Part shown: one piece after another, positions 8,673 to 18,395 of the stretch | Layout of the letters: the number at the start of each line of letters is the position of its first letter | How positions within the stretch are numbered: position 1 is the first letter of the stretch | Source of the DNA: Apilactobacillus kunkeei DSM 12361 = ATCC 700308 | GTDB taxonomy: Bacteria > Bacillota > Bacilli > Lactobacillales > Lactobacillaceae | DNA length: 59,447 nt | Assembly (NCBI RefSeq): GCF_001281265.1 | Contig: NZ_JXDB01000013.1 | Location: 1-59,447 of the forward strand | Direction of reading: 5' to 3' | The notes under the pieces: model-generated | Told to the model about the DNA's origin: nothing | The model's input: only the letters and a program-made list of their open reading frames with translations | The model's database searches: none | Position numbers and translations under genes: made by a program

Positions 8673-9263
8673 TTAAATAACTCCCTTTTTAATTAATTGT
8701 AAAATCGTGCGTGGGTACAACTGATGTTCAACATCATGAATTCGATTTTCCAAATCCGCTAACGAATCACCTTCTTTTCTAAAAACCTCTTCTTGAGCAA
8801 TAATCTGACCAGAGTCAATCCCCGAATCCACAAAATGAATCGTGACTCCCGTCTTATTAACTCCAGAATTATATGCATCTAGAATTCCTTGTTTTCCTGG
8901 AAAACTCGGTAGCAATGCTGGATGGATATTAATAATCTTGTTAGGAAAAGCATTTAGCAATGTATCACCTACAATACGCATATACCCGGCGAGTATAATA
9001 ACTTTTACACCTTGTTCCTTTAATGCCTCTAAGATACGTCCCTCACGAATAGATCTTTTTTCACCCTTATGAAGCTCTTCTATCAAGACGTCAATACCTT
9101 TTCTTTTCGCTCTTTGCACTACATAAGCATCATGATGATCACATACTAATAACCTAATATCGATTGGTAGCTCTGCTTCAGCAATGGCGTCGAAGTTAGT
9201 TCCATTTCCGGAAGCAAAAATGGCAACCGGAAGCTTAGTCGATTTCAACTGCTTGTTGCTCAC
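8673..9263 (-). CDS. purN: Phosphoribosylglycinamide formyltransferase (GART)
   Basis: 196 residues. Transfers formyl from 10-formyl-THF to GAR. Visible features are the N-terminal [15 protein letters not shown], the catalytic [12 protein letters not shown] (Asn and His) and the [11 protein letters not shown]-type motif carrying the catalytic Asp. The N-terminal ten residues ([10 protein letters not shown]) are an extension that arises because the start codon lies inside the end of purM, with a 29-base overlap; an internal start is possible but no better ribosome-binding site is seen. PurT is not present in the window. Confidence 0.95.
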   Translation of the reverse strand: MSNKQLKSTKLPVAIFASGNGTNFDAIAEAELPIDIRLLVCDHHDAYVVQRAKRKGIDVLIEELHKGEKRSIREGRILEALKEQGVKVIILAGYMRIVGDTLLNAFPNKIINIHPALLPSFPGKQGILDAYNSGVNKTGVTIHFVDSGIDSGQIIAQEEVFRKEGDSLADLENRIHDVEHQLYPRTILQLIKKGVI

Positions 9264-10269
9264 GTTTTACCACCTCACCAATCTCAAAATATTCTAGGCC
9301 GTTGTCTGTAAAGTAGTTGGTCACTGCTTGAACGTACTCTTCAGGAGCAACTAATACCATGCCAATTCCCTGGTTAAATACCAAATCCATATCACTTTGA
9401 TCAAGGTTTCCCCAATCTTGTAGGCACTTGAAGATATTTGGCACTGACCAAGATGAACGGTCAATTTTAGCAGTCAAATCATTCGGAATTACTCGAGATA
9501 AATTATCAGCAATTCCTCCACCGGTGATATTGGCAATTGCATGAATCGCACCAGACTCAACGATTCCCTTAACATAGTGATAGTACAAACGCGTTGGGGT
9601 TAGTAATTCATCAATTAATGGTTGTGATAGTCCTTGGTATGTGGCGTTTAAATCAAGATTGGCATCCTTGATAATCTTTCGAACTAATGAGTACCCATTA
9701 GAGTGAATTCCAGATGACTTCAAACCGATTAACTTGTCACCTTTTTCCACGTTTTGTGAACCTAACAAACGCTTTTTATCAGCAATTCCTACCGCAAAAC
9801 CGCTAAGGTCATAATCATCTTTCTTATAGATACCAGGCATTTCAGCCATTTCTCCTCCAATCAAGGAAAGGCCAGCTTGCTTACATCCCATCACAACACC
9901 AGAAACGATTTCTTTAATTTCTTCCGGAAGTAATTTACCAATTCCGATGTAATCTAAGAAAAATAATGGTTTCGCACCTTGTGCCAAGATGTCATTAGCA
10001 CACATTGCGACCAAATCAACACCAATTGTGGTGTGACGTTTAGCTTGAATTGCTAACATCAACTTAGTACCCACACCATCAGTTCCTGAAATCAAAACTG
10101 GATCATCATATTTAGCGAAATGTGATTGAAGTGAATACATTGCGCCGAATCCACCTAGGCCATCAATTACGCTTTGATCATAAGTAGAAGCAACCATATT
10201 TTTAATGGAATCTACTGCCTTTTCGCCACTCTCAACATCGACACCGGCTTCTTTATATTGGTTAGCCAT
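9235..10269 (-). CDS. purM: Phosphoribosylformylglycinamidine cyclo-ligase (AIR synthetase)
   Basis: 344 residues, normal for PurM. Converts FGAM to AIR with ATP. It shows the family N-terminus YKEAGVDVESGEKAV, the glycine-rich FGAMYSL, the SGTDGVGTKLMLA phosphate loop, DLVAMCANDILAQGAKPLFFLDY, and GGEMAEMPGIY. It overlaps purF by eight bases upstream and purN by 29 bases downstream, indicating translational coupling through this part of the operon. Confidence 0.97.
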   Translation of the reverse strand: MANQYKEAGVDVESGEKAVDSIKNMVASTYDQSVIDGLGGFGAMYSLQSHFAKYDDPVLISGTDGVGTKLMLAIQAKRHTTIGVDLVAMCANDILAQGAKPLFFLDYIGIGKLLPEEIKEIVSGVVMGCKQAGLSLIGGEMAEMPGIYKKDDYDLSGFAVGIADKKRLLGSQNVEKGDKLIGLKSSGIHSNGYSLVRKIIKDANLDLNATYQGLSQPLIDELLTPTRLYYHYVKGIVESGAIHAIANITGGGIADNLSRVIPNDLTAKIDRSSWSVPNIFKCLQDWGNLDQSDMDLVFNQGIGMVLVAPEEYVQAVTNYFTDNGLEYFEIGEVVKREQQAVEID

Positions 10270-11725
10270 TCACTTCATCCTCCTCATATAGATGTAGTCT
10301 TTTTGCTTCTGAATCATATGTTTCTTGGTAGTCATACAAAGGTGTTGGATACTTGCCGTCAAAATAGGCTGTACACAAACCATGGTATTGATTGTCGCAA
10401 TCAAGATCGATTGCATTGATTAACCCCTCAACACTTAGATACTTTAAAGAATCAGCTCCGATGATGTTTTTAATTTCTTCAACACTGTGATTGGCACCGA
10501 TTAATTCGCTTGGCTTTTGAATATCGATTCCGTAAAAACATGGGTACTTCAAATCAGGTGAAGCAATTCGAACGTGGACTGATTTCGCTCCAGCATCCTT
10601 TAACATTTTGACGATAAAACGACTGGTAGTTCCACGGACGATTGAGTCGTCTACTAAGATGACGTCCTTGTCCTTGATGACTGATTTAACAACGGAAAGT
10701 TTCATTGAAACCCCGCGTTCACGTCGTTCTTGAGTTGGCTCTATAAATGTTCTGGCAACGTATTGATTCTTAATCAATCCCATTTCGTATGGAATGCCAC
10801 TTTCAATTGCATATCCCATCGCCGCAGAAAGCGATGAGTTTGGCACCCCAATCACAACATCAGCCTTGGTTGGATTTTCGCGAGCCACCAACGCTCCCAT
10901 ACGTTTTCTAGCCTCATGAACCGAAACACCATGAATTACAGAATCAGGACGAGCGAAGTAAACATATTCCATTGAACAAATGGTTAGTTCAGTATCTTCG
11001 GTAAAGTGGTCAATCTTGATTCCAGAGTCATCAACAATAATGACCTCTCCTGGTTGAACATCCCTTACATATTCGGCTTGAACTTGATCTAAAGCACATG
11101 TTTCACTGCAGATAACCACAGCGCCGTCTTTTCTTCTTCCGACAACCAAAGGACGTAATCCGTTGGGGTCACATACTGCATACATTGCGTCTGGACTAAG
11201 TAATACATAGGCAAAACCACCGTGCATTTGATTGGCAGCTTCCTTGATACGACCTAAGAAAGTTTCTTGATTACTAACTTCAATCAAGTCACCGAAAATC
11301 TCACTATCAGAATCAGATTGGAAGATAGTTCCAGTTTTTCTAAGCATTTCTTTTAGAGTGTCAGCATTAGTTAAGTTTCCATTATGTGATAGTGCAAAAT
11401 GAGTTTCGGTGTTTTCAAACATAAATGGTTGAACATTGTTGATGGTATGGCTTCCAGCAGTTGCGTAACGAATGTGGCCTAGTGCTGCATTTCCATGTAA
11501 TCGATCAAATGAATGTGGGTCATCAAAAATAGCTCCAAGTAAACCTTGTCCGCGATATCGGTTTAGTCGTTTATTAGCGTCAATGGCAAGAATTCCAGCA
11601 CCTTCTTGACCACGATGCTGCAAAGCGTGGAGACCACTGTAAGCGACTTTGGCAGCCGGACCTTCAACACCCCAGACTCCAAAAACACCACATTCATCGT
11701 TTAAGCTTTTGACTTCATTTGGCAT
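10262..11725 (-). CDS. purF: Amidophosphoribosyltransferase
   Basis: 487 residues. Makes 5-phosphoribosylamine from PRPP and glutamine, the committed step. Cys12 in [10 protein letters not shown] follows an eleven-residue propeptide that is removed to give the N-terminal nucleophile of the class II glutaminase. The PRPP-binding loop [15 protein letters not shown] lies in the C-terminal phosphoribosyltransferase domain. Cysteines spread through the C-terminal half, including [11 protein letters not shown] near the end, agree with the Bacillus-type enzyme that carries a [4Fe-4S] cluster. It overlaps purL by 25 bases. Confidence 0.97.
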   Translation of the reverse strand: MPNEVKSLNDECGVFGVWGVEGPAAKVAYSGLHALQHRGQEGAGILAIDANKRLNRYRGQGLLGAIFDDPHSFDRLHGNAALGHIRYATAGSHTINNVQPFMFENTETHFALSHNGNLTNADTLKEMLRKTGTIFQSDSDSEIFGDLIEVSNQETFLGRIKEAANQMHGGFAYVLLSPDAMYAVCDPNGLRPLVVGRRKDGAVVICSETCALDQVQAEYVRDVQPGEVIIVDDSGIKIDHFTEDTELTICSMEYVYFARPDSVIHGVSVHEARKRMGALVARENPTKADVVIGVPNSSLSAAMGYAIESGIPYEMGLIKNQYVARTFIEPTQERRERGVSMKLSVVKSVIKDKDVILVDDSIVRGTTSRFIVKMLKDAGAKSVHVRIASPDLKYPCFYGIDIQKPSELIGANHSVEEIKNIIGADSLKYLSVEGLINAIDLDCDNQYHGLCTAYFDGKYPTPLYDYQETYDSEAKRLHLYEEDEVNG

Positions 11726-13923
11726 GATAAACTTTCCTTCCAGATGGTTTTTAATGTAGTCACATCATCAACATATTGACCATCTTGTAGTCGTAGATTG
11801 ATTTGTTGACTATCGTCGGTTACTCCAATCAAATGGGCTTTTTTACCAGCTAGTTTTTCAAAGGATTCTCGGTCTTCTTGGCTGACTGATACCACATATC
11901 TTGATTGAGTTTCTGAAAATAATTGTGCTTTAGTAATATCGATTTCACCATTTAAACCAAGATCGTTTTCAAATAATGATTCCAGTAGCGATACGATAAT
12001 GCCACCTTCGCTCACATCGTGAGCAGATTCAATTAGGTGGTTATGAATTAAATCAAGAATTAAACGTTGGTTGCTAAATTCTTCTTCCAGGTCAAAATGA
12101 ATTTTTCCTGAAATTTGGCCTTCTAGATGTTTTTGAATTTCTGAACCTGCAAAATCATCATTTGTGTCTCCAATAACGTAGACTAATTCACCAGTTTCCG
12201 AAAAGTCAGATTTAGTGATGTATTGATTATCTTCAATTAAACCAACCATCCCAATCATTGGAGTTGGGTAAATCGCCTTGTTATCAGTTTCGTTATATAG
12301 AGAAACGTTCCCAGCAATTACTGGTGTATCGAATTTTTCACAAGCCTTAGATATTCCTTCAACTGATTGATCCATTTCAAAGTAACTTTCTGAATCGTCA
12401 GGATTTCCAAAGTTCAAGCAGTCAGTGATACCGATTGGCACGGCACCGCTAGCAACAATATTTCTAGCAGCTTCTGATACAGCAATTTGACCACCTAGTT
12501 TTGGATTAAGGTAGATGTAACGACCGTTGGCATCAGTAGTCATTGCAAGTGATTTATTAGTTCCGCGAACACGAATCACTCCTGAGTCACTACCAGGTTG
12601 AACGACAGTGTTGGCTTGAACACGACAATCATATTGACGGTAAACTGACTCTTTAGAAGCGATTGTGGGTTGCCCAATAATCGTCTTAACCATGACATTA
12701 ACGTTGCTAATAACTGGCACTTTGGCTTCTTTAACGTTCTTTAAACGTTCAGGTTCTACAACATCGTGTTGGTATTCTGGAACATCGTTTACCAAACTTG
12801 AAGTTGGAATGTCACAAACAACTTCACCATGATGAATCAATCTGTATTGTTTATCATCATTAACATGACCAATGACAACAGCGTCTAGGTGATGTTTTTC
12901 AAAGATTTCAAGAATTTCATCTTCATGGCCCGCTTTGACACAAAGCAACATTCTTTCTTGTGATTCGGATAGCATAATTTCATATGGCGTCATCCCAATT
13001 TCTCTTTGAGGAACTAAGTCTAAATCAAGATCCACTCCACTATTAGCTTTGTCAGCCATTTCAGCTGAAGAAGATACTAGACCAGCTGCACCCATGTCTT
13101 GAATTCCAACTAAGATATCCTTGTGGTTATGAGTCACTTCCAGACATGCATCAACAAGTAATTTTTCCATAAATGGATCACCAACTTGAACCGCAGAACG
13201 ATCAGATTCTTCTTCAGTACTGAATTGACTTGAAGCAAACGTTGCACCGTTAATTCCATCACGTCCAGTCTTAGCGCCGACGTAGATGATGGAGTTTCCA
13301 GCACCTGAAGCTCTTCCTGCCTCGATGTCTTCTTGGTCCATCAATCCGACACACATAACATTTACCAAAGGGTTACCGTCATAACATGGATCAAAACTTA
13401 TTTCACCACCAACTGTTGGCACCCCAATACAGTTACCATAACCAGCTATTCCAGCAACAACCTTATCTAATAAAAATCGATTTTTATCATTAGTTAATTC
13501 ACCGAAACGAAGACTATCTAAAGAAGCGACCGGTTTAGCTCCCATTGAGAAAATATCCCTGATGATTCCACCCACACCAGTAGCAGCACCTTCATAAGGT
13601 TCAACATAGCTTGGATGGTTATGACTTTCGGCTTTAAATACCACCGCTTGGCCATCACCAATATCTAAAACTCCAGCACCTTCCCCAGGTCCTTGTAGAA
13701 CACGAGAACCATCTGACCAGAATTTTCTTAAGACAGGCTTAGAATTCTTGTATGAGCAGTGTTCGCTCCACATTCCTGAGTACAAACCAGTTTCGGTGTA
13801 GTTAGGCAAGCGGTGCAAAATGTCATTTGAAATTAAGTTATATTCAAAATCAGTTAAACCCCAGTCTTGGTAAATCTTTTGATCTTTAATATCTTGGGGT
13901 GTAATTGTCTTTGGCTTTTCCAT
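11701..13923 (-). CDS. purL: Phosphoribosylformylglycinamidine synthase, large subunit
   Basis: 740 residues, the small-type PurL that needs PurS and PurQ as separate partners. Converts FGAR to FGAM. Recognisable are [17 protein letters not shown] with the family histidine, [40 protein letters not shown], and the second-half SESQERMLL and AHDVSEGG motifs. Lies four bases after purQ and overlaps purF at its end. All three subunits (PurS, PurQ, PurL) are consecutive here. Confidence 0.97.
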   Translation of the reverse strand: MEKPKTITPQDIKDQKIYQDWGLTDFEYNLISNDILHRLPNYTETGLYSGMWSEHCSYKNSKPVLRKFWSDGSRVLQGPGEGAGVLDIGDGQAVVFKAESHNHPSYVEPYEGAATGVGGIIRDIFSMGAKPVASLDSLRFGELTNDKNRFLLDKVVAGIAGYGNCIGVPTVGGEISFDPCYDGNPLVNVMCVGLMDQEDIEAGRASGAGNSIIYVGAKTGRDGINGATFASSQFSTEEESDRSAVQVGDPFMEKLLVDACLEVTHNHKDILVGIQDMGAAGLVSSSAEMADKANSGVDLDLDLVPQREIGMTPYEIMLSESQERMLLCVKAGHEDEILEIFEKHHLDAVVIGHVNDDKQYRLIHHGEVVCDIPTSSLVNDVPEYQHDVVEPERLKNVKEAKVPVISNVNVMVKTIIGQPTIASKESVYRQYDCRVQANTVVQPGSDSGVIRVRGTNKSLAMTTDANGRYIYLNPKLGGQIAVSEAARNIVASGAVPIGITDCLNFGNPDDSESYFEMDQSVEGISKACEKFDTPVIAGNVSLYNETDNKAIYPTPMIGMVGLIEDNQYITKSDFSETGELVYVIGDTNDDFAGSEIQKHLEGQISGKIHFDLEEEFSNQRLILDLIHNHLIESAHDVSEGGIIVSLLESLFENDLGLNGEIDITKAQLFSETQSRYVVSVSQEDRESFEKLAGKKAHLIGVTDDSQQINLRLQDGQYVDDVTTLKTIWKESLSCQMKSKA

Positions 13924-13927
13924 CTTG

Positions 13928-14593
13928 TTAGCTCCTAACGTGATTTAATAATGACTTGAACAACTTCAAGCCGTCAGTTCCACCTAAAATACTCTCAACG
14001 GCACGTTCTGGATGTGGCATCATCCCTAAAACATTACCTTGTTCGTTCACAACACCAGCGATGTTATCGCAACTACCGTTCGGATTGTCTTCGTAAGTGA
14101 AAACGATTTGATCGTTAGCTTTTAATTGAGCTAAAGTTTCGTCATCACAGTAATAATTACCTTCACCATGGGCGATTGGAATATCAATCACTTCTGACTC
14201 TTCGTATTGGTCGGTAAACATTGTGTCGTTATTTTGAACACGAAGCTTGGACCAATCAGAGATAAATTCCATGCTAGTGTTGTGTTGAAGCGAACCTGGT
14301 AGTAAGTTTGCTTCAGTTAAAATTTGAAATCCATTGCAGACACCCAATACCGGTTTACCTTCAGCGGCCATTTCCTTAACCGATTCCATAACTGGTGCAA
14401 AACGAGCTACGGCACCACTTCTTAGATAATCACCATAGGAGAAACCACCTGGGATTAAGACACCATCATATCCATCTAGATTAGTTGCGTCTGAAGTAAC
14501 TAAATCGACGTCTTCATTTAATGAATCGCGGACTGCATAGTACATATCCATGTCACAGTTAGAGCCGGGAAAACTAATTACTGCAAATTTCAT
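13928..14593 (-). CDS. purQ: FGAM synthase glutaminase subunit
   Basis: 221 residues, class I glutamine amidotransferase that supplies ammonia to PurL. The N-terminus [17 protein letters not shown] and [14 protein letters not shown] are typical; the nucleophilic Cys is in GVCNGFQIL and the His-Glu pair is in MMPHPERA near the C-terminus. The start overlaps the purS stop by four bases (ATGA). Confidence 0.97.
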   Translation of the reverse strand: MKFAVISFPGSNCDMDMYYAVRDSLNEDVDLVTSDATNLDGYDGVLIPGGFSYGDYLRSGAVARFAPVMESVKEMAAEGKPVLGVCNGFQILTEANLLPGSLQHNTSMEFISDWSKLRVQNNDTMFTDQYEESEVIDIPIAHGEGNYYCDDETLAQLKANDQIVFTYEDNPNGSCDNIAGVVNEQGNVLGMMPHPERAVESILGGTDGLKLFKSLLNHVRS

Positions 14594-14844
14594 TTCGCCA
14601 CTTCCTTTAAATCAAATTCAAATGATTCCATATTGTGGTTTACTAATAAGTCTTTAGCAATATCATTAACAACCTTTGATGCTTCATCTTCGCTATCAGC
14701 TTGGATGTTAACTTCAAAGTACTTACCTTGTTTAACGGCGTCGACCTTGTCGTAACCCAAACGTTGTAAGGCGTTCAATACCGCTTCACCTTGAGGATCT
14801 AAAATTGATGCTTTGTGATGAACATAAATTTGTGCTAAATACAT
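14590..14844 (-). CDS. purS: FGAM synthase subunit PurS
   Basis: 84 residues. Small bridging subunit that links PurQ and Pur[35 protein letters not shown] matches the family consensus of a beta strand, then a DPQG turn and a helix. Position between purC and purQ is the usual Firmicutes order. Confidence 0.96.
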   Translation of the reverse strand: MYLAQIYVHHKASILDPQGEAVLNALQRLGYDKVDAVKQGKYFEVNIQADSEDEASKVVNDIAKDLLVNHNMESFEFDLKEVAK

Positions 14845-14856
14845 ATTTCTTCCTCC

Positions 14857-15564
14857 CTAAATGGCTGCTCGTAAACGATGTAGAATTTCTAGGTACCCTG
14901 GCATCATATCGCCAGCTTCTTTTCTAAAGACATCTTTATCTAGTGATTCGTTTGTGTCTTTATCAAGTAAACGACATGAATCAGGTGATATTTCATCAGC
15001 TAAAATAATTTCACCATTTTCGTTAATCCCAAACTCTAGTTTGAAATCAACTAAAGTAACGTTCATCTTGTCGAATAATCCTTTTAGGATTTGGTTAACT
15101 TTTAGACCATTAGCTTCTAGTTGAGTTAACTTATCAGCTTCGATTAAATCCAAACCAATTGCATCAGACTTCGTAACGATTGGATCGTGCAAATCATTGT
15201 CTTTATAAAAAAATTCGACAACTGGTTCTTTCAATGTTTGAAGATAATCAGTGCCGAATCTTTTTTGGAAATGTCCGGCAGCAAAGTTTCTAATTACAAC
15301 TTCCAGCGGAATCATTTCAACTTTTTTATTTAATTGATCTGTTTCGTTCACACGTTCAATAAAGTGAGTATCAACGCCATTTTCGTTTAAGTATGTGAAA
15401 ATCATACTTGAAATTTCGTTATTAACTGCGCCTTTGTTTTCGATTAATTCATTACGCAAACCATCCCCTGCAGTGGTGTGGTCAGTATAGTGCACACGCA
15501 ATACACTTGAATCATCGGTGGTATAAAGTTCTTTAGTCTTACCTGATGTAACTAATGTAGTCAT
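14857..15564 (-). CDS. purC: SAICAR synthase
   Basis: 235 residues. Joins aspartate to CAIR with ATP. The N-terminal SGKTKELY and the EVVIRNFAAGHFQKRFG substrate loop are visible, as are VDFKLEFG and ADEISPDSCRLLD. An ATG at 15579 in the same frame overlaps the GAGGAG ribosome-binding site, so the ATG at 15564 (MTTLVTSGK) is the likely start. It follows purK by eleven bases. Confidence 0.96.
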   Translation of the reverse strand: MTTLVTSGKTKELYTTDDSSVLRVHYTDHTTAGDGLRNELIENKGAVNNEISSMIFTYLNENGVDTHFIERVNETDQLNKKVEMIPLEVVIRNFAAGHFQKRFGTDYLQTLKEPVVEFFYKDNDLHDPIVTKSDAIGLDLIEADKLTQLEANGLKVNQILKGLFDKMNVTLVDFKLEFGINENGEIILADEISPDSCRLLDKDTNESLDKDVFRKEAGDMMPGYLEILHRLRAAI

Positions 15565-15575
15565 TTTAATTCTCC

Positions 15576-16697
15576 TCATCTAAATAATTTAACGTCTTGC
15601 AATAATTGATCGATTGATGAACCAGTCACGGTGATGTGACCCATCTTTCTTTGATGTTTAATTTCAGCCTTACCATAATCATGAAAGTTCCAATTAGGAT
15701 GGTTAACTAACTCGTTTCGACCGAGTGTTAAATTGTCACCCAATAGGTTCACCATAACGGCGTTATCATTTAACTTGATATCTGGTAAAGATAGATTACA
15801 AATACTTAAAATATGTGCTTTAAATTGAGAAACATTGCAGGCCTCAATAGTGTAATGACCTGAATTATGTGGTCGTGGTGCCAGCTCGTTAACAAGAAGT
15901 CTACCATCTTCCATTAAGAAGAATTCGATTCCTAAAACACCGACTAGCTTCATTTCTGAAGCAATGTTTTCGGCAATCTGTTCAGCATTTTTATGAACCT
16001 TTCCATTAGTTCTTGCTGGTACGATACTAGTGTGTAATATATGGTCTTGATGAATATTTTCGCTAAGTGGGAAGACAATCACCTTGCCGGAAACATCTCG
16101 GTCTACCATTATGGAAACTTCCTGTACAAAAGGTTGCTTTCTTTCGTAGATCCACTCAATGCCGTCCAAGTGTTTAATGACTTCCTTTAAATCAGATTCA
16201 CTATTAATGTCGAATTGACCGTGGCCATCGTAACCACCCTCTGCGGTTTTTAAAATCGCAGGAGTAGATATTTTTTGGTACGCTTTCAACAGGTCGTCGG
16301 CGTTATTTACTGGCATGTAGTCAGTAACAGGTGCTCCAATGCTTTGTAAAAAGCCCTTTTCCTTGTTTCGGTTGCTAGTGATTTCTAGTTCACTAACTGG
16401 CTGTGGGATATATGTAGTATCCGAAACCTTTTTAATTGCTTCTTGATCGACGTTTTCAAACTCATAGGTTAAAACATCTGATTTATCAGCTAACTGCTTA
16501 ATGGCTGTTTCATCATCATAGTCGGCGATAATTTGAAAATCTGCAACTTGTGCTGCTGGAGCGTCAGGTGTTGGATCTAAGACTCCAACCTTATAACCCA
16601 TTTCTTTGGCAACCAGTGCCATCATCTGTCCAAGCTGACCACCACCCAAAATTCCGATAGTAGCTGGTGGCAAAATTGGTTTAGTGTAATTGTTCAT
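15576..16697 (-). CDS. purK: 5-(carboxyamino)imidazole ribonucleotide synthase
   Basis: 373 residues, ATP-grasp enzyme that carboxylates AIR using bicarbonate and ATP. ATIGILGGGQLGQMMALVAKEMGYKV is the diagnostic N-terminus, and FFLMEDGRLLVNELAPRPHNSGHYTIEA the metal-binding end of the ATP-grasp domain. The ATG at 16697 is preceded by GGGAGG; the frame extends to 16739 but that would include 14 residues not found in the family. It overlaps the end of purE by 17 bases. Confidence 0.96.
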   Translation of the reverse strand: MNNYTKPILPPATIGILGGGQLGQMMALVAKEMGYKVGVLDPTPDAPAAQVADFQIIADYDDETAIKQLADKSDVLTYEFENVDQEAIKKVSDTTYIPQPVSELEITSNRNKEKGFLQSIGAPVTDYMPVNNADDLLKAYQKISTPAILKTAEGGYDGHGQFDINSESDLKEVIKHLDGIEWIYERKQPFVQEVSIMVDRDVSGKVIVFPLSENIHQDHILHTSIVPARTNGKVHKNAEQIAENIASEMKLVGVLGIEFFLMEDGRLLVNELAPRPHNSGHYTIEACNVSQFKAHILSICNLSLPDIKLNDNAVMVNLLGDNLTLGRNELVNHPNWNFHDYGKAEIKHQRKMGHITVTGSSIDQLLQDVKLFR

Positions 16698-17163
16698 TAC
16701 TATCAATTGCCTCCCTTGTTTGTCTTTCACGGAAATCATCTAGACTTTGCGCGATTTTGTCATTGCTAATTGCTAAAATCTGAGCCGCTAACAATGCAGC
16801 ATTCTTAGCACCAGCGTCGCCAATTGCGACGGTCGCAACTGGTACTCCTGAAGGCATTTGAACGATTGATAGCAATGAATCAACTCCATTTAAGGTGCTG
16901 GTCTTAACCGGAATCCCTATTACCGGTAAAGTCGTATTTGCCGCTAACATTCCTGGTAAATGTGCTGCGCCACCCGCCGCAGCAATAATCACCTTATATT
17001 GTTCGTATTTTGCCGAACTGCCAAAAGCCTGTAATTCATTTGGCATCCGGTGAGCTGAGATTATTTTAGTGTTATAACTAATTCCTAGACTATCCAAAGT
17101 ATCAATTGTTCCTTGTATTTTAGGCAAGTCAGAGATTGAACCCATTACAACTGCTACATCCAT
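16681..17163 (-). CDS. purE: N5-CAIR mutase
   Basis: 160 residues. Moves the carboxylate of N5-CAIR to give CAIR, working directly after PurK. Motifs GSISDLPKIQ, SAHRMPNEL, and AAGGAAHLPGMLAANTTLPVIGIPVKTSTLNGVDSLLSIVQMP are all intact, including the active-site Ser, His and Arg. It is the first gene of the operon, with a short leader of about 25 bases from the predicted start site and a GGGGAG ribosome-binding site. Confidence 0.97.
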   Translation of the reverse strand: MDVAVVMGSISDLPKIQGTIDTLDSLGISYNTKIISAHRMPNELQAFGSSAKYEQYKVIIAAAGGAAHLPGMLAANTTLPVIGIPVKTSTLNGVDSLLSIVQMPSGVPVATVAIGDAGAKNAALLAAQILAISNDKIAQSLDDFRERQTREAIDSNEQLH

Positions 17164-17196
17164 TTTTTAAAGTCTCCCCTCTAAATGGTTAAATTC

Positions 17197-17225
17197 ATCA
17201 TAACAAGTCAATTAACATTCGTCAA
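17197..17225 (-). promoter_or_regulatory. Sigma-A promoter of the pur operon
   Basis: On the minus strand TTGACG (17225-17220), a 17-base spacer and TATGAT (17202-17197) form a near-consensus promoter. The start site would lie about 25 bases before purE, too short a leader for a purine riboswitch. Confidence 0.8.
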
Positions 17226-17229
17226 CTAA

Positions 17230-17271
17230 AAAGCGAACAATATTTAAAAATAGTATATTATAGTTCGTAAA
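17230..17271 (-). promoter_or_regulatory. PurBox pair upstream of purE (PurR site)
   Basis: Two CGAAC cores in opposite orientation, at 17234-17238 and 17263-17267, each followed by an AT-rich arm, match the inverted PurBox arrangement known for PurR of Bacillus and Lactococcus. They lie just upstream of the -35 box, the position from which lactococcal PurR activates when PRPP is high. A purR gene is not in the window. Activator versus repressor action is inference. Confidence 0.7.
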
Positions 17272-17286
17272 AATAGAATGTCGGCA

Positions 17287-17322
17287 CAAAAAAAGACCAA
17301 CTTAGAAAAGTCGGTCTTTTTT
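17287..17322 (-). terminator. Terminator after the dacA-like gene
   Basis: GACCAACTT pairs with AAGTCGGTC (one wobble), flanked by A and T runs. It ends the carboxypeptidase transcript and separates it from the pur promoter. Confidence 0.8.
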
Positions 17323-17324
17323 CA

Positions 17325-18260
17325 CTATTTAAATTCAGAAAACGTCTTATAAATCATTTTGTACATTCGATATTGATCGTATGCATTAAATTTATCATGT
17401 AATGACACGATAATCACACGGTTCTTATTTGGTAGTTGACTGGTACTTACTAGACAGTTACCTGCCAACGGAGTGTATCCCGTCTTTAAACCATCAACGT
17501 GTAATGCTGCATCATATCTTAGTCCACCCGCTAGTAATTCATTTGCATTCTTTAGAGTTTGACCACTTTGGTGGTAGCGATAAATCTTAGCATCATTTAC
17601 AACAGCTGGATATAGCTTCAATAGATGTGAAGCAATCACAGCTAGTGCTTTAGCAGATACACGGTTATAGTCATAACGTGATCCATAACGAATATAATAT
17701 GGATATAAATCGGAGTTTTCCAAACCAGATGAGGAAACGAAGTGAGCTTGAGAAGCAATCCCCCATGCCTTCGCTTGTCTGTTCATCTTCTTGATGAACT
17801 TATTGTTAGTTCCAGATACCCATTGGCCAAGTGCAATGGTTGCACTATTAGATGAGGCAATTAATGAAGCCTTATACAAGTTTCTAACGCTGTACTTCTT
17901 GTTAGCTTTTAATACGTAACTGCCCAGAGAATGATGTCTACTCATTCTTGCTAAACTTGGTGATATTTTAACTTTTTGTTTCCATCCATTTTTGGTAGTT
18001 TGTGCTTTTTGAATCGCTAAGTATAATGTCATAATCTTAGCGGTCGAAGCAACGGCACGTTTGGATGTAGCATTCTTTTGGTAGTAAACCTGGTTAGTAT
18101 CCATGTTCATGGCATAGGTAGCACTACTTGTCTTGTTGTACTTATCCATAGTTTTGGAGTACTTACTGTTGGCATTGGCACTTGCGCTCACAGTAACAAA
18201 TGATGATCCAAGCATAAAAATAGCTAGAAACGATACCATTATGTTTTTGATTTTACTCAT
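17325..18260 (-). CDS. Serine-type D-Ala-D-Ala carboxypeptidase (DacA/PBP5 family)
   Basis: 311 residues. Trims the terminal D-alanine from peptidoglycan pentapeptides outside the membrane. An N-terminal signal peptide (hydrophobic 8-25, cleavage near ASA-NA) is followed by the three penicillin-binding motifs: S72-T-A-K75, S136-S-N138 and K259-T-G261. The protein ends soon after the catalytic domain, without the long C-terminal beta domain and amphipathic anchor of PBP5, so it may be secreted or held by its uncleaved signal. Single gene with its own terminator. Confidence 0.88.
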   Translation of the reverse strand: MSKIKNIMVSFLAIFMLGSSFVTVSASANANSKYSKTMDKYNKTSSATYAMNMDTNQVYYQKNATSKRAVASTAKIMTLYLAIQKAQTTKNGWKQKVKISPSLARMSRHHSLGSYVLKANKKYSVRNLYKASLIASSNSATIALGQWVSGTNNKFIKKMNRQAKAWGIASQAHFVSSSGLENSDLYPYYIRYGSRYDYNRVSAKALAVIASHLLKLYPAVVNDAKIYRYHQSGQTLKNANELLAGGLRYDAALHVDGLKTGYTPLAGNCLVSTSQLPNKNRVIIVSLHDKFNAYDQYRMYKMIYKTFSEFK

Positions 18261-18356
18261 TTAAATTTATCCCCCTTAACGAAATCAATAGCTATATATT
18301 ACAACGTTTTGACGGGATTTTAGTTTACAAATTATTACATTTATATTATGAATATT

Positions 18357-18388
18357 AAAAAAGGAGCCTAATAAGTAGACCCCTTTTT
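18357..18388 (-). terminator. Terminator after pepN
   Basis: On the minus strand GGGGTCT pairs with AGGCTCC (with G-T wobbles), followed by a T run. Confidence 0.75.
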
Positions 18389-18395
18389 CTTATTA

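Noticed and set aside
17164-17225. Purine riboswitch before purE
   Set aside because: The distance from the promoter to the start codon is too short for an aptamer, and no G-box motif is visible.
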